Below are positions 10,871 to 24,400 of a stretch of DNA of 64,000 bases, piece by piece; positions within the stretch are counted from its first letter, which is position 1; every line of letters starts with the position of its first letter. Both the position numbers and the translations under genes were made by a program. Origin of the DNA: Fremontodendron californicum (taxonomy: Eukaryota > Streptophyta > Magnoliopsida > Malvales > Malvaceae). Below the pieces are notes generated by a model that did no database searches, was not told the origin of the DNA, and saw only the letters and a program-made list of their open reading frames with translations. The DNA is taken from contig JAULJL010000011.1 of the NCBI GenBank assembly GCA_030761205.1, forward strand, positions 15,180,501-15,244,500, given 5' to 3'.

Positions 10871-12209
10871 ATTTCAGAAATAAATCCTAAATAAATAGCA
10901 AATGGACTCAAAAAATTTTGAAAACGTCCAGAATTCAATTTTTTACTATTTCAGAAGTATTGAAAAAATAAAATTCGAATTTGGAGTCCGTTTGCTATTT
11001 ATTTAGATTCGGGGGGCAAAAAGGTTATTTCACCAAGAAAACAAAAAATGGCAAATTTGTAATTAGGGAAAATATGAAAGAAGAAGGAATTGCTGGGATT
11101 TTTTCTTCCCTTGGTCATCCAACATAGAGGAGAAGAAGGAAGCTTGAACAATTTAATTCCCTAGTCACTATCAAGCCACATGCTATCACTAACACATTGC
11201 AAATGGTCCCCCCTTCATCCAATGGCTTAGGTGCCATGTAGGAAAGTTGAATGCACCATTCTATTTCCAAGTTTAAATGCCAAAATGAAATTTTTATTTG
11301 TCATAAAAGAACCCTCATCTAATGGCTAAGAATGGAAGAAAAAAGATGAGCACAATTCATCCAAGGGTGAGCATCCATTCGGTTGAGCAAGGGAGTGCAT
11401 GGGATTATCTCTTTTCATCCAATGGCTTAGGCCATCTACAAGGGCTGAGTACACATGTTGAGGGCTGGATTTAATCTACAAGATGTCATTTTTATGTTGG
11501 CCTCATCCAATGACCAAGAATGGAAGAGCACAACTCATCCAAGGGTAGGCACTCAATATGGGCAAGCAAGGGATTGGTCCTCTTTTGCATCTAATGGCTA
11601 AGGTTACTACAAGGGCTGAGTACACATCTTAAGGGCTGCTATCAATTGGCAAGATGACATTTTTATGTTGTCATCAAAATATCTAAATCTAAATGCCAAG
11701 ATTGGAGGAGAAAAATGCATTTCCCATCCAAGGGCTAGGGGGCATTCGGCCAAGGCTAAAGGGAGGAGTATGTTTTCATTTTTTCAGAAGTTTTGGCTGG
11801 AAAATAGTAGCTAATTTGTTAAGAAAAAGCTTTTGAAAGAAAGAAAAAAAAAAGGTTTTCAATAGAGAGCTTGAAGGTAGTCATCTCTACCAAGCTCTAG
11901 CCTAGCTTTCTTCTTCATTTCCATGGTGTTTTCTTGATTTTTATATCATGTTTTCCTACTACATTTTTCATAGAAATAAAGTTTTTTAATGTTTACTTAT
12001 GTTTTCATCTCTTCTTCTTCTTTAAAATGGTGGAAAACCAATTTTTTCTATGGTTTCATGCTATGGCCGAAAATGGCACATTTATTTGCCTTGTTTTTTC
12101 ATTTTTTTTCTTCTTTGCATGTTTTTGTGAAAAATTATTTTTACAAGTTTTTCTAGAGTATTCTGAGGTTCTGATTTTTACAAAATATAAAGCAAAAAAG
12201 GTTGAAATG

Positions 12210-12420
12210 GCTACATGATCTTGGCTAGACCAAGTTATCATGGTTAGGAGAGAGGCTATGCCCATTTTTACCTACCATGAAGCTCACCTTATTTTCTGTT
12301 TTACATGGTTTATTTTCGGTTTTATTGAGATGGAAAGGCTTCATGATCTTGGCAAGACCAAGTGATTATGGTTTGGTGAGAGGCTATGGCCATTTGATAC
12401 CAACCATGGAGCTTAACTTT
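12210..12420 (+). repeat. Duplicated 125-bp segment in LTR of element 1
   Basis: Two copies each carry CATGATCTTGGC.AGACCAAG and GAGAGGCTATG.CCATTT, followed by ACCATG.AGCT. The pair is conserved in the element 2 LTR (23880-24090, opposite strand). Confidence 0.7.
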
Positions 12421-15400
12421 CCTTGTTCTACTTACTAGTTTTGCTTGTAATTTTTGCATGTCTATGTTAAATCTTGTGTATATATGTTCTTTACATTATT
12501 TTCTATGCTATATTTACTTATATATTTCATTTCCATGCTTGATATTATATCCTTTCATATTCGGCCATTGTTGTTCATATGCTCATGTTGTGCATTTTTT
12601 TTCATGTATCATGTCTTACATGTTTACATTTTTTTGGTATTGTTCCATGACCATTCGGCAATCTCATTTTTGTTTTCCTTGCATGTGCATTTTCCTTTTG
12701 TTTCTTAACTAGTTTGCATCTCCATGCCATGAAGTTGAATATTCTGATTTTAGTATGCATTTGCTTATGAAAATGCTATGATAAAAATGCCATCATATTG
12801 TCCCATAACCTTCGGCACTTCACATTGTGTATGACTTGCGTGTGCATTTTCCTTTTGTTCTTAAACTTGTTTGCATTTCCATGCCATGAGCTTGTGCATT
12901 TCGATTTTGGTATGTTATATGCTATTGAAAATGTGATGACATTATGCATCTTAATATGATTTGTCATGTACTTATGCCATTTAGTAAATAGGATTGCATT
13001 AGAGTCTCATGTGATCATTTGGCCTCTTCATGCATTCCTTGCCTTGCCTTGTCATGCATTTGCATTTTGTTTAGGTAACATGCTTTGCATTATCATATCT
13101 TGAAATTGTGTATTAGTTTCTGTTTGTTCCAGCATTGACATTAGTTTCATGAGTCATTGTATGTTCATAGTATTGTTATGCATGTTCATTACATTTTAGG
13201 TCTAGGCCATATTGGTATTGCCATGCATATTGAGTCTTAAATCACATTTGTATTGTCATGCATTAATATGCTATTTAGGTCATAGGTCACATTAATTTTT
13301 ATGCATATTCGTAACATATTAGGTCCTAGTCACATTTACATTATCAAGCATTGCATGCATATAGAGTTAGGATAGCATTTATTTCCATGCAAATTCATGC
13401 TAGGCATTTAGGTTGCTATGAATTGTCATGCATTTCCTTTACCATTTAGACCTTTAGACCATGTATTTCATACATATCATTTGCTGTATTTCCATGAATT
13501 CCATGTCATTGCCACTTGATTTGTGACTTAGGCCAATTAATGGCTCAAAGTCATGCTCCCTTGAGCATACTTGTGGAAAATTAAGGAATTGTCAAATTTA
13601 TTATTCTACCTTTGTGATTTTTTTTACTTAGCCAATTTTGTCCAAGGTTTTTGAAATGTTTAGCTACTGTCTTTAGGTCTTTAGGATGATTTCCAACAAT
13701 TTCTACTTTGGTTTTTGAATGAATTTATCAAAGGCAAAACATGTGTTTGACAAACAGTTTTTTTTTACCCAGTACTCGAACATCTCCAATTTTTCTGGGC
13801 AGTCATATTTAATCAAAAAATTAAGCCAATTTTTTCTCATCTATATTTACATGTTTTCAGTCTCCAGTATTTGTTTTAGAATTTTTTAATTTTTAAAATT
13901 AGGCTAAAAAATCGTGTGGCAAAACTGGACAGTAGAGGCAGATTTGAAATCAAAAGGGGAATAATGGTTGAATTTGGCTAAGGCATTTAGAGGGGGTTGG
14001 GTAGAAGTTTTAGCTACTGTCTTAGGGTAGTTTCTAAGCCTTTTTAAATTTTAAAAATGATTTTATTAATCTCAGGTTAAGGATAGTTAAGTCCGGGATT
14101 TTAAACTTAGGAAATTAGAGCCATTTTAAAAGGGTTTGGTAAGGGTTTTAATTTTTATTCAAGTTTTCCTCAACATTATTTTCAAACAATCACAAAGTTT
14201 TGTTTTTTTTAGAAAATCTAATTTGACATATTTTCCTAAGGTAGCCAGATATCTTTTTAGATATACGAATTTCTTTAATTAAAGGAAAAAATACATTTTC
14301 ATGCATTGCATTTTCCATGTTCATGCATTTTATTTAAATGTGTGATTTCTGCTAAGATATTTTCCATCATATTATTATTATTTTAATTCACATTTTATGA
14401 TCTTATATTTGTTTTCCATATGATTTTGAATGTTTCATGATATCCTATGCTTTTTATTTAGTTATTTTTGTCATATTGTTTAGCATATACCATGTTCATG
14501 CATTATTATTTTTATTTTTATTTTCATTCTCATGCATATTATATGTTAGTATTATTTTAATTTCATGCCATTTAGATCATATTCCATGTCATTTAGGTTA
14601 TTTTATTTATAACATGCCATGTCATTTAAATCAATTTATCTCATTTAGAATATACCATGATACTTAGGATTTATTTTCATTTTACATATAATATATATGC
14701 CATTTAAATTATGTCAAATCATTTAGGTTGCATTATATTTTCTACACTTTGCCATGTCATTTTATTTATGTCATACATCTTCATGTCCATAACTTTCAAT
14801 GTTTTGAAAAAGATAATGATTTTCAATAAAAATAAAGATATTCCCGAGTTAAAATAATTCATGAGTTTTCTACCGGGTTTGCTAGAGGGAATATCATGAA
14901 TTATCATTAATAAAGGAATATCTTTCTTTAAAAAAAAATGAGAATGATTCGAAAAGTTTTCCAAATAAATAAAAATTTCTATATTTTGCCGATTTTGTCG
15001 GGGAATATAGAAAAACTTTGAATTAATAAATTCTGGATCATTTTAAATAAAAAAATGGAATTATTTTTCTTAAAATTGGGAATTAACTTGAAATACTAAA
15101 TTAAAAACCAACTTTTTACCGAGACTTGAGATAACACACGATTAATAAGGTACCGATTTATACGGGCGTTGTGGGGGTGCTAATCCTTCTCGGCACTTAA
15201 CCGACTCTCGAACACGCTTATTTGATTTCTCTGGTTTATAACGCAGACCTGAAACTGGTTTAAAAAATGTTTTAATTAATTTTAAAATGTTTTACAAAAC
15301 CAGTTTTAATAGGTGGCCGATCACACCTAGGTAAAAAAGATTGGTGGCAACTCCATATCTTTTTACAAGGCCGTTTTCATACCCTCGACCTTTTATTATT

Positions 15401-15486
15401 TCTAGAGGAATTAAGTCGTCTTTTCCTCTACTTCTATTTCCCCTCACTCGAATGGGTTCCCTGCGATCCGAGATCACGTATCAACA

Positions 15487-15610
15487 CCTTCGTTTTTCTA
15501 GAGGAATTAAGTCGACTTTTTCTCTTTTTTTTTAATGTCACGCTTAACGAAATAATAAAGTCTTGCGATTTGCTTGTTATTTTATCGTTGTTTTTTTTTA
15601 GGTTAGGACA
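15487..15610 (+). repeat. Second LTR-end-like fragment next to element 1
   Basis: After the canonical LTR end comes another copy of AGAGGAATTAAGTCG and a block with ATGTCACGCTTAACG and TTAGGTTAGGACA. These correspond to sequence just inside the LTR end of element 3 (44310-44390, opposite strand). Either the LTR end was duplicated so that the true end is 15610, or this is a remnant of another copy. The element 2 sequence resumes at 15611. Confidence 0.5.
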
Positions 15611-18262
15611 ATCGATGATGTTTCCCACCAGGCTGTCTAATTTTTCTACCGATATGTTGTTAGCCACATATGCCTGATTCAACACTCTCAACAGGGCATT
15701 TTTGTGTGGCTCCGAGTTCAAAAGCAAAGATAAGATTGAAATTCTAGTTGGTTGACGTTGCAGTTGCTCAACCACGCTATACTCACTATGCTTTATGAAT
15801 TTTAAGAACTAGCAGGCTTCCTTCTCGTTCACCGGCTCTTTTATCTTGTTTACCGAGGCTGACCCCTTTCTACTTACTTTTGACAAATCCATCTCAATAT
15901 GGATTGGTTCAGCTGCTTTCTTCCCTTTGTCCATTCCTCTATCTTTTCCTGTTAACCCCTGTTCAACACCCTCAGGAGCATAACACCTTCCACTTCGTGT
16001 TAAGTGCCCAACACCTGTGATATCTTGCTGACTTGAAGACCCTGGCATACCATGCTGCAGTCATATTTCCATGGTGCAGCTGTGTTTTCCTTGTACGAAA
16101 AAGAAACAGGCAAATCAATGATTATCTTAGGCACACTTTCCTCAATGACTAGCATGACTTTCTCCTCTGGTTTATCATAATAGATGATCAAGGGTCTTCA
16201 TATCCTGTAGCCAGCTGCATTTTTAATAACCTCTACTTTCTGCTCTGTCTCCTCGTAAAACTGGGCCTCCCCATCATCCATTATCTTTTGGACTTTAGCC
16301 AGAAAGTCCTCGCAGTCCTGTATGATATGACCTCTACACTTATGGAACGAGCACCAATTTTGCACCCTCTTTGCGATCATTTTTAAACTGTCTGCATCCC
16401 CCACCATTCTTGCCTTAACCATCTCAACCCATACTATCAACATTGGAGTCTTGACTTCCCTGGCATCCCTTTTTACCCTTCTGACTTCCCCTGTCCATAC
16501 TGCATTTACCTGATTCACCGCATGATCTGGCAATGGGTTTCACACTACATTCAGCCCATTCTTTGCCCCAAACTTCACAACTCTGGCGTTGATCAGCTTT
16601 GGACTTTCTTTTTAAAGGCCAGGCAATCTTCAATCGAATGTCCTTGAATTCCTGTGTGGTACGCGCAGTTAGCATTTGCATTGTACCACCTTGGATATGG
16701 ATGTGTCAGTGTTTGAGGTATACGGGTGCAACAAGTTGACCCTGCAACAGTGTGGGATATAGCTCACCATAGGTGGCAGGAATTGGATCAAATTAGGGTT
16801 TTTGATCATTCCTTGGTGAACATTGGTCATTGCGCCCGGCTCCCTGAGTGTTTGGGACAGTGTTTCGAGGAAGGTTTATTTGTGGGGATATGCCAGTTGG
16901 AAACGGCTATTGTGGTATATTGGTATAAGGGAAGGGATTTTGGGTAAGGTGGTTCACATTGGGTAGTAAGGATTATACCCTAGGTAAGGTGTGTAAGGTG
17001 TAGGAGGTGCATAAGATGTAGTAGAAGTATAGGGCCTTGGTGGTGTATATGGTATGGGAGGTGCATATGGGTATTGGTTGAAACTAACTGCGTCAGTCTC
17101 CTCTTTCTTCCTAGCAGGGAATACCTTTTTCGGAGTAAAGACTTACCCCCTTCCATTTTCCCATTCTTAATGGCCAACTCTATCATCTCCCCACATATTA
17201 CCATGTCTGCAAAGTCCTTGGTGGCACTACCCACCAATTTATCATAATAGGGCGCTTTTAAGGTATTATGAAAAGCACTGTAGTTTTTTTTTCTAGTTAA
17301 AAGGGGTTGCACTTGTGTGGCCAGATCCCTTCACCTTTGCGAGTATTCTTTGAAACTCTCAGTGGTCCTCTTGTCCATGTTTTGTAGCGACAACCTATCA
17401 GGTACCATATTAGATACATGCTTATAATATTCCAAGAAAGCCCTGGCTAAATCCGTCCATGAACGAATCTTGGTACGACTCAGTTGATTGTACCATCGGG
17501 TTGCAGACCCTGTCAAGCTATCTTGGAAACAATGGATAAGCAGTTTCTCATTATCCTCGTGCCCCATCATTCTTCTCCAGTACATGGGCAGATGTGCAAA
17601 TGGGTTGGTAGTCCCATTATATTTTTCAAAGTCTGGTACTTTGAACTTTGGGGGAATTACTAGATCGTTTACTAAGCTCATCTCTTTGGCATCCAGACTA
17701 CCATAGAACTCTACTCCTTCAATGGCCCTCAGCCTCTCCTTAGGAGTTGATATTTTTTCTGTGATTCTGCCATTTCGACCCTCTTCAGATCAGTCATATT
17801 TTCCTTTTCCTTTTCAACTAATTCCTCAAAGTCTGGAACGTTAACATTATTTGGGTCAGCTCCCATATTACCTCTTCCGGGAACGTAGTTCTGTGCCTCA
17901 GCAGCTAGCTGGATATAAACATAGGAGGCTGCCCCAATTGGCATCTCTTGGCCCTTTTACTGTATGTTTTCAGGTTGATCCTCTTCAATTACGACCCTTT
18001 TCTCGGTGGCCGAATTCTCTCCCGACCCTTTTTGTTTCATCATGGCACTTATCATTTCCATGAGTTTAGTCATTTGTTCTCGTGACTCCTCCTGAGATTT
18101 AGCCAACTGTTCCTGCTATTCCCTTTGAGTTCTTTCCATTCTTTCAATTATAGCAAGCTGATCATTCTCCATAGCTCTGGCTTGAGATTTAGTATTGTAA
18201 GGGTGTCGAAAATCTGATTCTTTCTAAGTGCAACCAATTGTACCTTTAGTTTTGAAAACCAT
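15611..18262 (-). pseudogene. gag and start of pro of element 2 (broken)
   Basis: The start is the ATG at 18262-18260, in the same context as element 1 gag. The blocks appear in the same order: coiled-coil-like N-terminus, gag core with IRSWTDLARAFLEYYKH (17331-17681), a second core part (to about 16980), the zinc-knuckle region (about 16424-16681), the LTRSGRCYAPE block (about 15960-16020), and VEQLQRQPTRISILSL to VGNI. The reading then runs into non-homologous sequence at 15611. Several frameshifts and stops are present, for example the missing Trp codon at the gag core end near 17331. It is truncated before the protease active site. Confidence 0.85.
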
Positions 18263-18798
18263 GAATTAGAATTTATTGACACACCTTTTTTATGTTTTAG
18301 AAAAAATGAATGAATAAATATATGACTAAATGTGAATGAATGGATCAAATAAAATGGATATGTACATGACTTCGTATATGAATACGAAAGAATAAATGAC
18401 TGAACAAGCGAAATGAACAAATAAGTGTTTAAGTGTTTGAATATGAATGAATGAACAAGTAAAAGGAATAAATAAGTGGTTAAGTGTATGAACATAAACG
18501 AATTTCAAAAATGAATGATTATAAATACGAGTAAATGTACAAATGAACAAACAAAATATATAAAAAAATATGAATGCATTTGAAAGTATTGACCCCAGGA
18601 TAATTTCAACCGAACGGTCTTTCATTGATTTCCTGGAACTAAATACATCATAGATAGAATAAAAAGATCACTGCCTAAGATAAGTCCGTAATTCGCCTTT
18701 CAAAGTGCTATTACAAAATTAGTCCTATAGGGACTTCCTCGGATCTTGGACTTTCTTTCACAGTCTCCTTTTGATTGCCCTGCTCTTCAATCTGACTC
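18263..18798 (-). other. ORF1-gag spacer of element 2
   Basis: An AT-rich spacer rich in GAATGAATGA-like and AATGAACAA-like units. I see no supported gene in it. Short ORFs here encode low-complexity Ser/Phe/His-rich peptides. Confidence 0.6.
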
Positions 18799-20497
18799 CT
18801 ACTTGTTCACGGCCCCTTGACGCGTCAGCAGAAGCATCACCGTGTAAGCTTTCCTTAGCTTGATTCTCCAGTTGATTGGCTCGGGCTTCCTCATGCTTCG
18901 TTTTCTCTTTCTAGTAGTTATTCTCCTTCTTGAGGTTTTTGACCTCATGCTCCATTCCTCGAAAGTCTTGAGGGTCCCCTCATATCTGAGCTCGAAGAGG
19001 TACCTCTTGTTCTCCAAGTGTAATTCCTGAAGATCGCCCTTAGTAGTGTCCCTTTCTCTCTTGATCTTTTCCTTTTCTCTTTCTCGAGCTGATTCCCTAT
19101 TTTTCATGTCCTCAAGCTTATAGTCGGGCAATTCCTTGCTCATCTGGGCCTTTTCTTTTTCAAATTCCGCCTTTGCAATTTCTAGCTCTGATGGCATTTC
19201 CTTCGGTGACGGATTCATGAACTGGACCTCTTCCCCATCTGATGTCAATAGCCTATCATTAACCCTTAATTCCTTCCATACCAGGTAATCAGGTGTGTCG
19301 ATGTCGGCATATCTGCCCACTTTTATCCTTTGAGTTTTTTTGCATGCTTCAATCACTGCCCACACCTTTCCAGAATATCCGTCTTCTCCATAAGTGAACT
19401 CTGATCATCCTAGATTATGAGTCACGGGTGTGAATTGCCGAGACTGAACCCGTCTTTGTACCAACAAAGGTGCATAACTCACAGACCCCAAATTTCGAGT
19501 AGTGGAACTCCGAGTTGTCCCCACATTTATACATAATCGGCATAGGAACCATCCATGGAGCTCTCCAAGTTACCATCTCCCTTTTTAGATTCCGGAACAT
19601 GTTGACCCATTTCTCTTCATCCTCGTATTCAGGCCAATCATTTTGAAGGAATTCCTTAATCGAAACTAAAGACTTCATGTACGCTTTGAAGGAAACCTCT
19701 TCTATCTTCCAAAAGTTACTTTGAATCCAAATATAAAGGAGTTGTACACAGCCCTTGATTCTCCCTTGTCCTTCCCTTTTACAAAAATTCAAAGATCGGA
19801 TAGTTTCATCTAGGATGGTCGGAGATGGGTTGATCTTCTGCTCCAACTTTTAAAAGAATCAAACATGGCTATATCCACATGACCCAATATCTTCGGGAAT
19901 ATGATTAATCCGTAGATGGCTAGAGCGAAGATGTCTCTAGCTTTTTCTTTGTCAGAATAACATAATATCAATTGTTGGAGAGTTTCCCACGAAATGCATC
20001 CATTTTTCTGCTTTGTATCCACATGACTCTCAATCCATGTTATATCCATTCTTGTGATCCTAGCCATTTTCCTCTTAAAACCTGAAGGTTTCACTTCTTT
20101 CAAATATAGCCGATCTGGATTAGGACATTCAATACCTAACAGTGCTGAATATTCTTCAATCAATGGGGTCATATCCTCTTTGTTAAAAGTAAAACATCTA
20201 TAAGCAAGATTCCAAAACTATACCATAGCCTGAATCAACCCACTATTGACCCTAATCAGAATTAAGAGTGCTATATCTCCATATTTCTAAGTGAAGGCTT
20301 CTTTCTCTGATACATTCCACTGATTCCAAATGCCGGCTAACCCTTTAAGATTATTCTGTCTGGAATCCACTTTGACCCTTTCCGGCAACACTAACACATA
20401 TTTTTTTCAGGCAATCACCATCCTCCCTCTGATATTTTTTCGACCATGCCTTGACTACTGCATGATCTTCTATCACTGAAATAACCTGACACTCCAT
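18799..20497 (-). pseudogene. ORF1 of element 2: DUF7745/plant-mobile-domain-like protein with coiled-coil tail
   Basis: This is an extra gene upstream of gag, as in Ogre elements. The ATG at 20497-20495 opens a reading with WSKKYQREDGDC and later TPLIEEYSALLGIECPNPDR. It continues with a segment holding SWETLQQLILCYSDKEKARDIFALAIYGLIIFPK, then WRAPWMVPMPIMYKCGD, and ends in a Glu/Lys/Arg-rich coiled coil (about 18880-19200). The central part matches a family widely annotated in plants as DUF7745 proteins, many of them retroelement-derived. At least two stops upstream of 20172 and frame changes near 19830 and 19390 break it. Its role in the element life cycle is unknown. Confidence 0.75.
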
Positions 20498-21430
20498 GAA
20501 AGTCCTTTGGGTTGATGACTATCCTGAGGACAATAAACTCCAAGTGTATGATGATGTCTATGATGCATGTCAAAGAAAAGAAAACAGAAAGAAATAGATT
20601 AGTAAAGAAATGAATTCACAAATATAACATACATAACAACATGCTTTTTCTTTTTAAAAAAATATCCTGAAAATTTTAACAGAGCTTCAGCATTACGACG
20701 CCTTTGGGACAAAATAATAAATTTATTACGAGCGATATGATGTTCGTTCATCATCACCCAATTTGTAAAATCTAATATATAGAAAGATGGTAAAAGGTTG
20801 GAAATGTTCCTCCATGTGTTCTTAAACTTCGGGTATCTAACAGAAATCCGGCATGGCTTCTCGCCTAGGTTCACTATATGAAGGTGAATCGGTTCTAAGA
20901 CCCCGAATTGTTCCTCACTGTCGCCTGTGAAGGCTAGTAAGGCACCTCGATAAAAGCGGGTTCAATTCGTTAGAGTATATTTTCCTATGCCCGTACAGAG
21001 GATTATCACGGAGGCATTAGGTACTTAATACTCCGAAGGTGTTTCACTAGCCTATACAGAGGATAATCACGGAGGCATTAGGATGAAACCCGGGTAGAGA
21101 GTTCGTGTTATGCAAATGGAAATATAGTGTGTGCGGAGGAACAAAACAAACCTGTGACCACCTATTCTACACCCCTTATTCTAAATACCCCACTAAAACC
21201 AAACAATGTAAAGCATCAGTCAAGCAAACAAATAAATATACGTAACAAAATAACAAGAGAATAAATAATAATATGCATGCATATGAAGATGGACATATTT
21301 AAAACATTTTATTATTTTCAAAATTCTCTTTATTATTTTAAAAATATGGGAATTAAAATTAAATACCAATTAAACCAAAAAAATGAGACTTAGATAACAC
21401 ATGACTAATTTTAGGCCTGACACTCTAAAA
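20498..21430 (-). other. Leader between PBS and ORF1 of element 2
   Basis: Non-coding. Contains a duplicated block with ACGGAGGCATTAGG (20995-21090). One portion (20690-20760) is shared with the leader of element 5 (53370-53430). Confidence 0.65.
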
Positions 21431-21450
21431 AGTCCCTAGTGGAGTCGCCA
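21431..21450 (-). other. Primer binding site of element 2
   Basis: Read on the minus strand it is TGGCGACTCCACTAGGGACT, three bases (GCT) after the LTR end. Elements 3 and 5 have the same sequence. Ogre-like elements with this type of PBS are described as primed by tRNA-Arg. Confidence 0.8.
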
Positions 21451-21453
21451 AGC

Positions 21454-24400
21454 TGCCGATACATGATCTCGATCAAGGGGGACCCGTTCGAATGAGGGGG
21501 AAATAGAAGCAGAGGAAAAGATGACTTAATTCCTCTAGATTGAAATAAAAGGTTGAGGGTATGAAAACGGCCTCGTAAAAAGACATGGAATCGCCACCAA
21601 TCTTTTTTAGCTAGGTGTGATCGGCATAGTATATTCTAGATGAAATAAAAATCCTAAGTATCATGGTATATTCTAAATGAAATAAAATGATTTAAATGAC
21701 ATGGCAATTTTAAATGATATGGCATATTTTAAATGACATGGCATATTCTAAATAATATAACCTAAATGACATGGAATATGATCTAAGTGACATGAAATGA
21801 CATGAAACATAAAATAATGCTATCATAAAATATGCATGAAAATAAAATAAAAATGCATGAACATAATATATGCTAAATAATGTGACAAAAATAAATGACT
21901 AAATAAAAAATATAGGATATCATGAAGTATTCAAAATCATATGGAAAACAATATAACATCATAAAATGTAAATCAAAATAATAATAATACCATGGAAAAT
22001 ATCATAGCAAAGATCACATATTAAATAAAATGCATGAATATGGCAAATGCAATGCATGAAAATGTATTTTTTTCCTCTAAATAAAGAAATCCGTATATCT
22101 AAAAAGATATCCGGCTACCTTAGGAAAATATGTCAAATTAGATTTTCTAAAAACAAAAACTTTGTGATTGTTTGAAAACAATTTAGAAGAAAAACTTGAA
22201 TTAAGATTAAAACCCCTACCAAACCCTTTTAAAATGGCTCTAATTTCCTAAGTTTAAAATCCCAGACTTGACCTCCCTTAACCCGAGATTTATAAAATTA
22301 TTTTTAAAGTTTAAAAAGGATTAGAAACTACCCTAAGACAGTATCTAAAGCTTCTAACCAACCCCCTCTAAATGCCTTAGCCAAATTTAACCATTATTAT
22401 TCTTTTGAATTCAAATCTGCCTTTACTGTCCGATTTTGACACACGATTTTTTAGCCTATTTTTAAAAATTCAAAAAAAATCTAAAAAAATTACTGGAGAC
22501 TCATAACATGTAAAAATATACGAGAAACAATTGGCTTAATTTTTTGATTAAAGATGGCTACCCAGAAAAATCGGAGAAGTTCAAATACTGGATGAAAAAA
22601 ACTGTTTTGTCAAAACACATATTTTTCCCTTTGATAAAATCAATTAAAAATCAAATTAAAAATGTTGGAGATAATCCTAAAGACATACAAATAGTAGCTA
22701 AAACATTTTAAAAACCTTGGACAAAAATTGGTTAAGTAAAAAAAATCACAAAGGTAGAATAATCAATTTGACAACCCTTTAACTTTCCACAAGCATGCTC
22801 AAGAGAGCATGACTTCGAGCCATTGGTTGGCCTAAGTCATAAATCATGTGGCAATGACATGGAATGCATGAACATAAAGCAAATGAAATGTATGGTCTAA
22901 AGCATAAATGGTCAAGGAAATGTATGACAATTCAAAATAACCTAAATGCCTAGCATGAGTTTGCATGGCAATAAATGCTATCCTAACTTAATATGCATGC
23001 AATGCTTGTTAATGAAAATATGACTTGGACCTAATATGTTATGAATATTCCTGAAAATGCTAATGTAACCTAAGACCTAAGTAGCATAGCAATGCATGGC
23101 AATACCAATATGATCTAAGACTCAATATGCATGGCAATACCAATATGGCCTAGACCTAAAATGTAATGAAAATGCATAGCAATACTATGAACATACAATG
23201 ACCAATGAACCTAATGCTAATGCTGGAACAAACAACAACTAATACACAATTTCAAGATATGATAATGCAAAGCATGTTACCTAAACAAAATGCAAATGCA
23301 TGACAAGGCAAGGTATGCATGAAGAGGCCGAATAGTACTCTAGTGCAATCCTATCTAGTAAATGACACAAATATATGACAAATCATATCAAGATGCATAA
23401 TGTCATGACATTTTCACAAGCATATGACATACTAAAATCAAAATGCACAAGCTCATGGCCTGGAGATGCAAACAAGTCAAGAAGCAAGATGAAAATGCAC
23501 ATGTAAGTCAAACTAAATATCAAGATATGCTAACTCATGGCATGGAGATGCAAACAAGTTTAAGAAGCAAGATGAAAATGCACATGTAAGGCATAGCAAC
23601 ATGGAGTAGCCAAATGGTTATGTGACCAAATACAAAAATTCAAACATGTTTATAATATAAGACATGATATATGAAAAAAATGCAAAACATGATTACAATA
23701 AACACAAGGGCCGAATCTACAAGGAAAAAATATTAAGCATGGAAATGAAATATAGAAACAAATATAGCATAGAAAATAATGTAAAGAACATATAAAAAAA
23801 GATTAAGCATAGACATGCAAAGCAAATAATAAGCAAAACTAGTAAATAAAACAAGGAAAGTTAAGCTCTATGGTTGGTATAAAATGGGCATAGCCTCTCA
23901 TCTAACCGTAATCACTTGGTCTTGCCAAGATCATGAAGCCTTTCCATTTCAAAAATCAGAAAATAAACCATTTCTAAACAACAAAATTAAGGTGAGCTTC
24001 ATGGTAGGTAAAAATGGGCATAGCCTCTCCCCTAACCATGGTCACTTGGTCTTGCCAAGATCATGTAGCCATTTCAACCTTTTTGCTTCATCTTTTTGTA
24101 AAAAATCAGAATATAAAATACTTAAACAAACCTTCTAAAAATCATTTTTCTAACAACAACATGCAAGGAAGAAAAAAGAAAAAACCAAGGCAAACATCAA
24201 CTACATTCGGCCAAACATAAAACTATGTAAAAAAAATTGTTTTCAATAATTTTGATGGAGAAAAAGAGATGAAAACTTATGTAAACATTTAAAAAACTTT
24301 ATTTCTATGAAAAATGTAGTAGGAAAACAATATAGAAAATCAAGAAATCAACATGGCAAACAAGAAGAAAACTATGCTAGATCTTGGTAGAGATAACTAC

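Larger units (their letters stand above)
1..15486 (+). mobile_element. Element 1: Tat/Ogre-like Ty3/gypsy retrotransposon, 5' end outside window
   Basis: In order this holds gag, protease, an intron, reverse transcriptase, RNase H, a second (archaeal-type) RNase H, integrase, a 2.3 kb non-coding region, a polypurine tract and a 3' LTR beginning TGTAGACACC. That gene order, the dual RNase H, the intron between pro and RT and the very long LTR are hallmarks of the Tat/Ogre branch of Ty3/gypsy elements. The 5' LTR, PBS and any ORF1 lie left of base 1. Multiple stops and frameshifts show that the copy is dead as an autonomous element. It appears to be inserted in the gag-pro region of element 2. 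Confidence 0.9.
9558..15486 (+). repeat. 3' LTR of element 1 (5.9 kb)
   Basis: It opens TGTAGACACC and ends ...GTATCAACA, matching the GTATCGACA and GTATCGGCA ends of the LTRs of elements 3 and 2. Inside are a W-box cluster (9693-9775), a 160-bp tandem repeat (about 10330-10870), repeated ACTCATCCAAGGG / GGGCTGAGTACACAT segments (11340-11660), a 125-bp duplication (12210-12420) and a long AT-rich part with ATGTCATTTAGG-like units (14430-14760). No gene is present in it. An alternative end at 15610 is discussed under the next segment. Confidence 0.8.
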
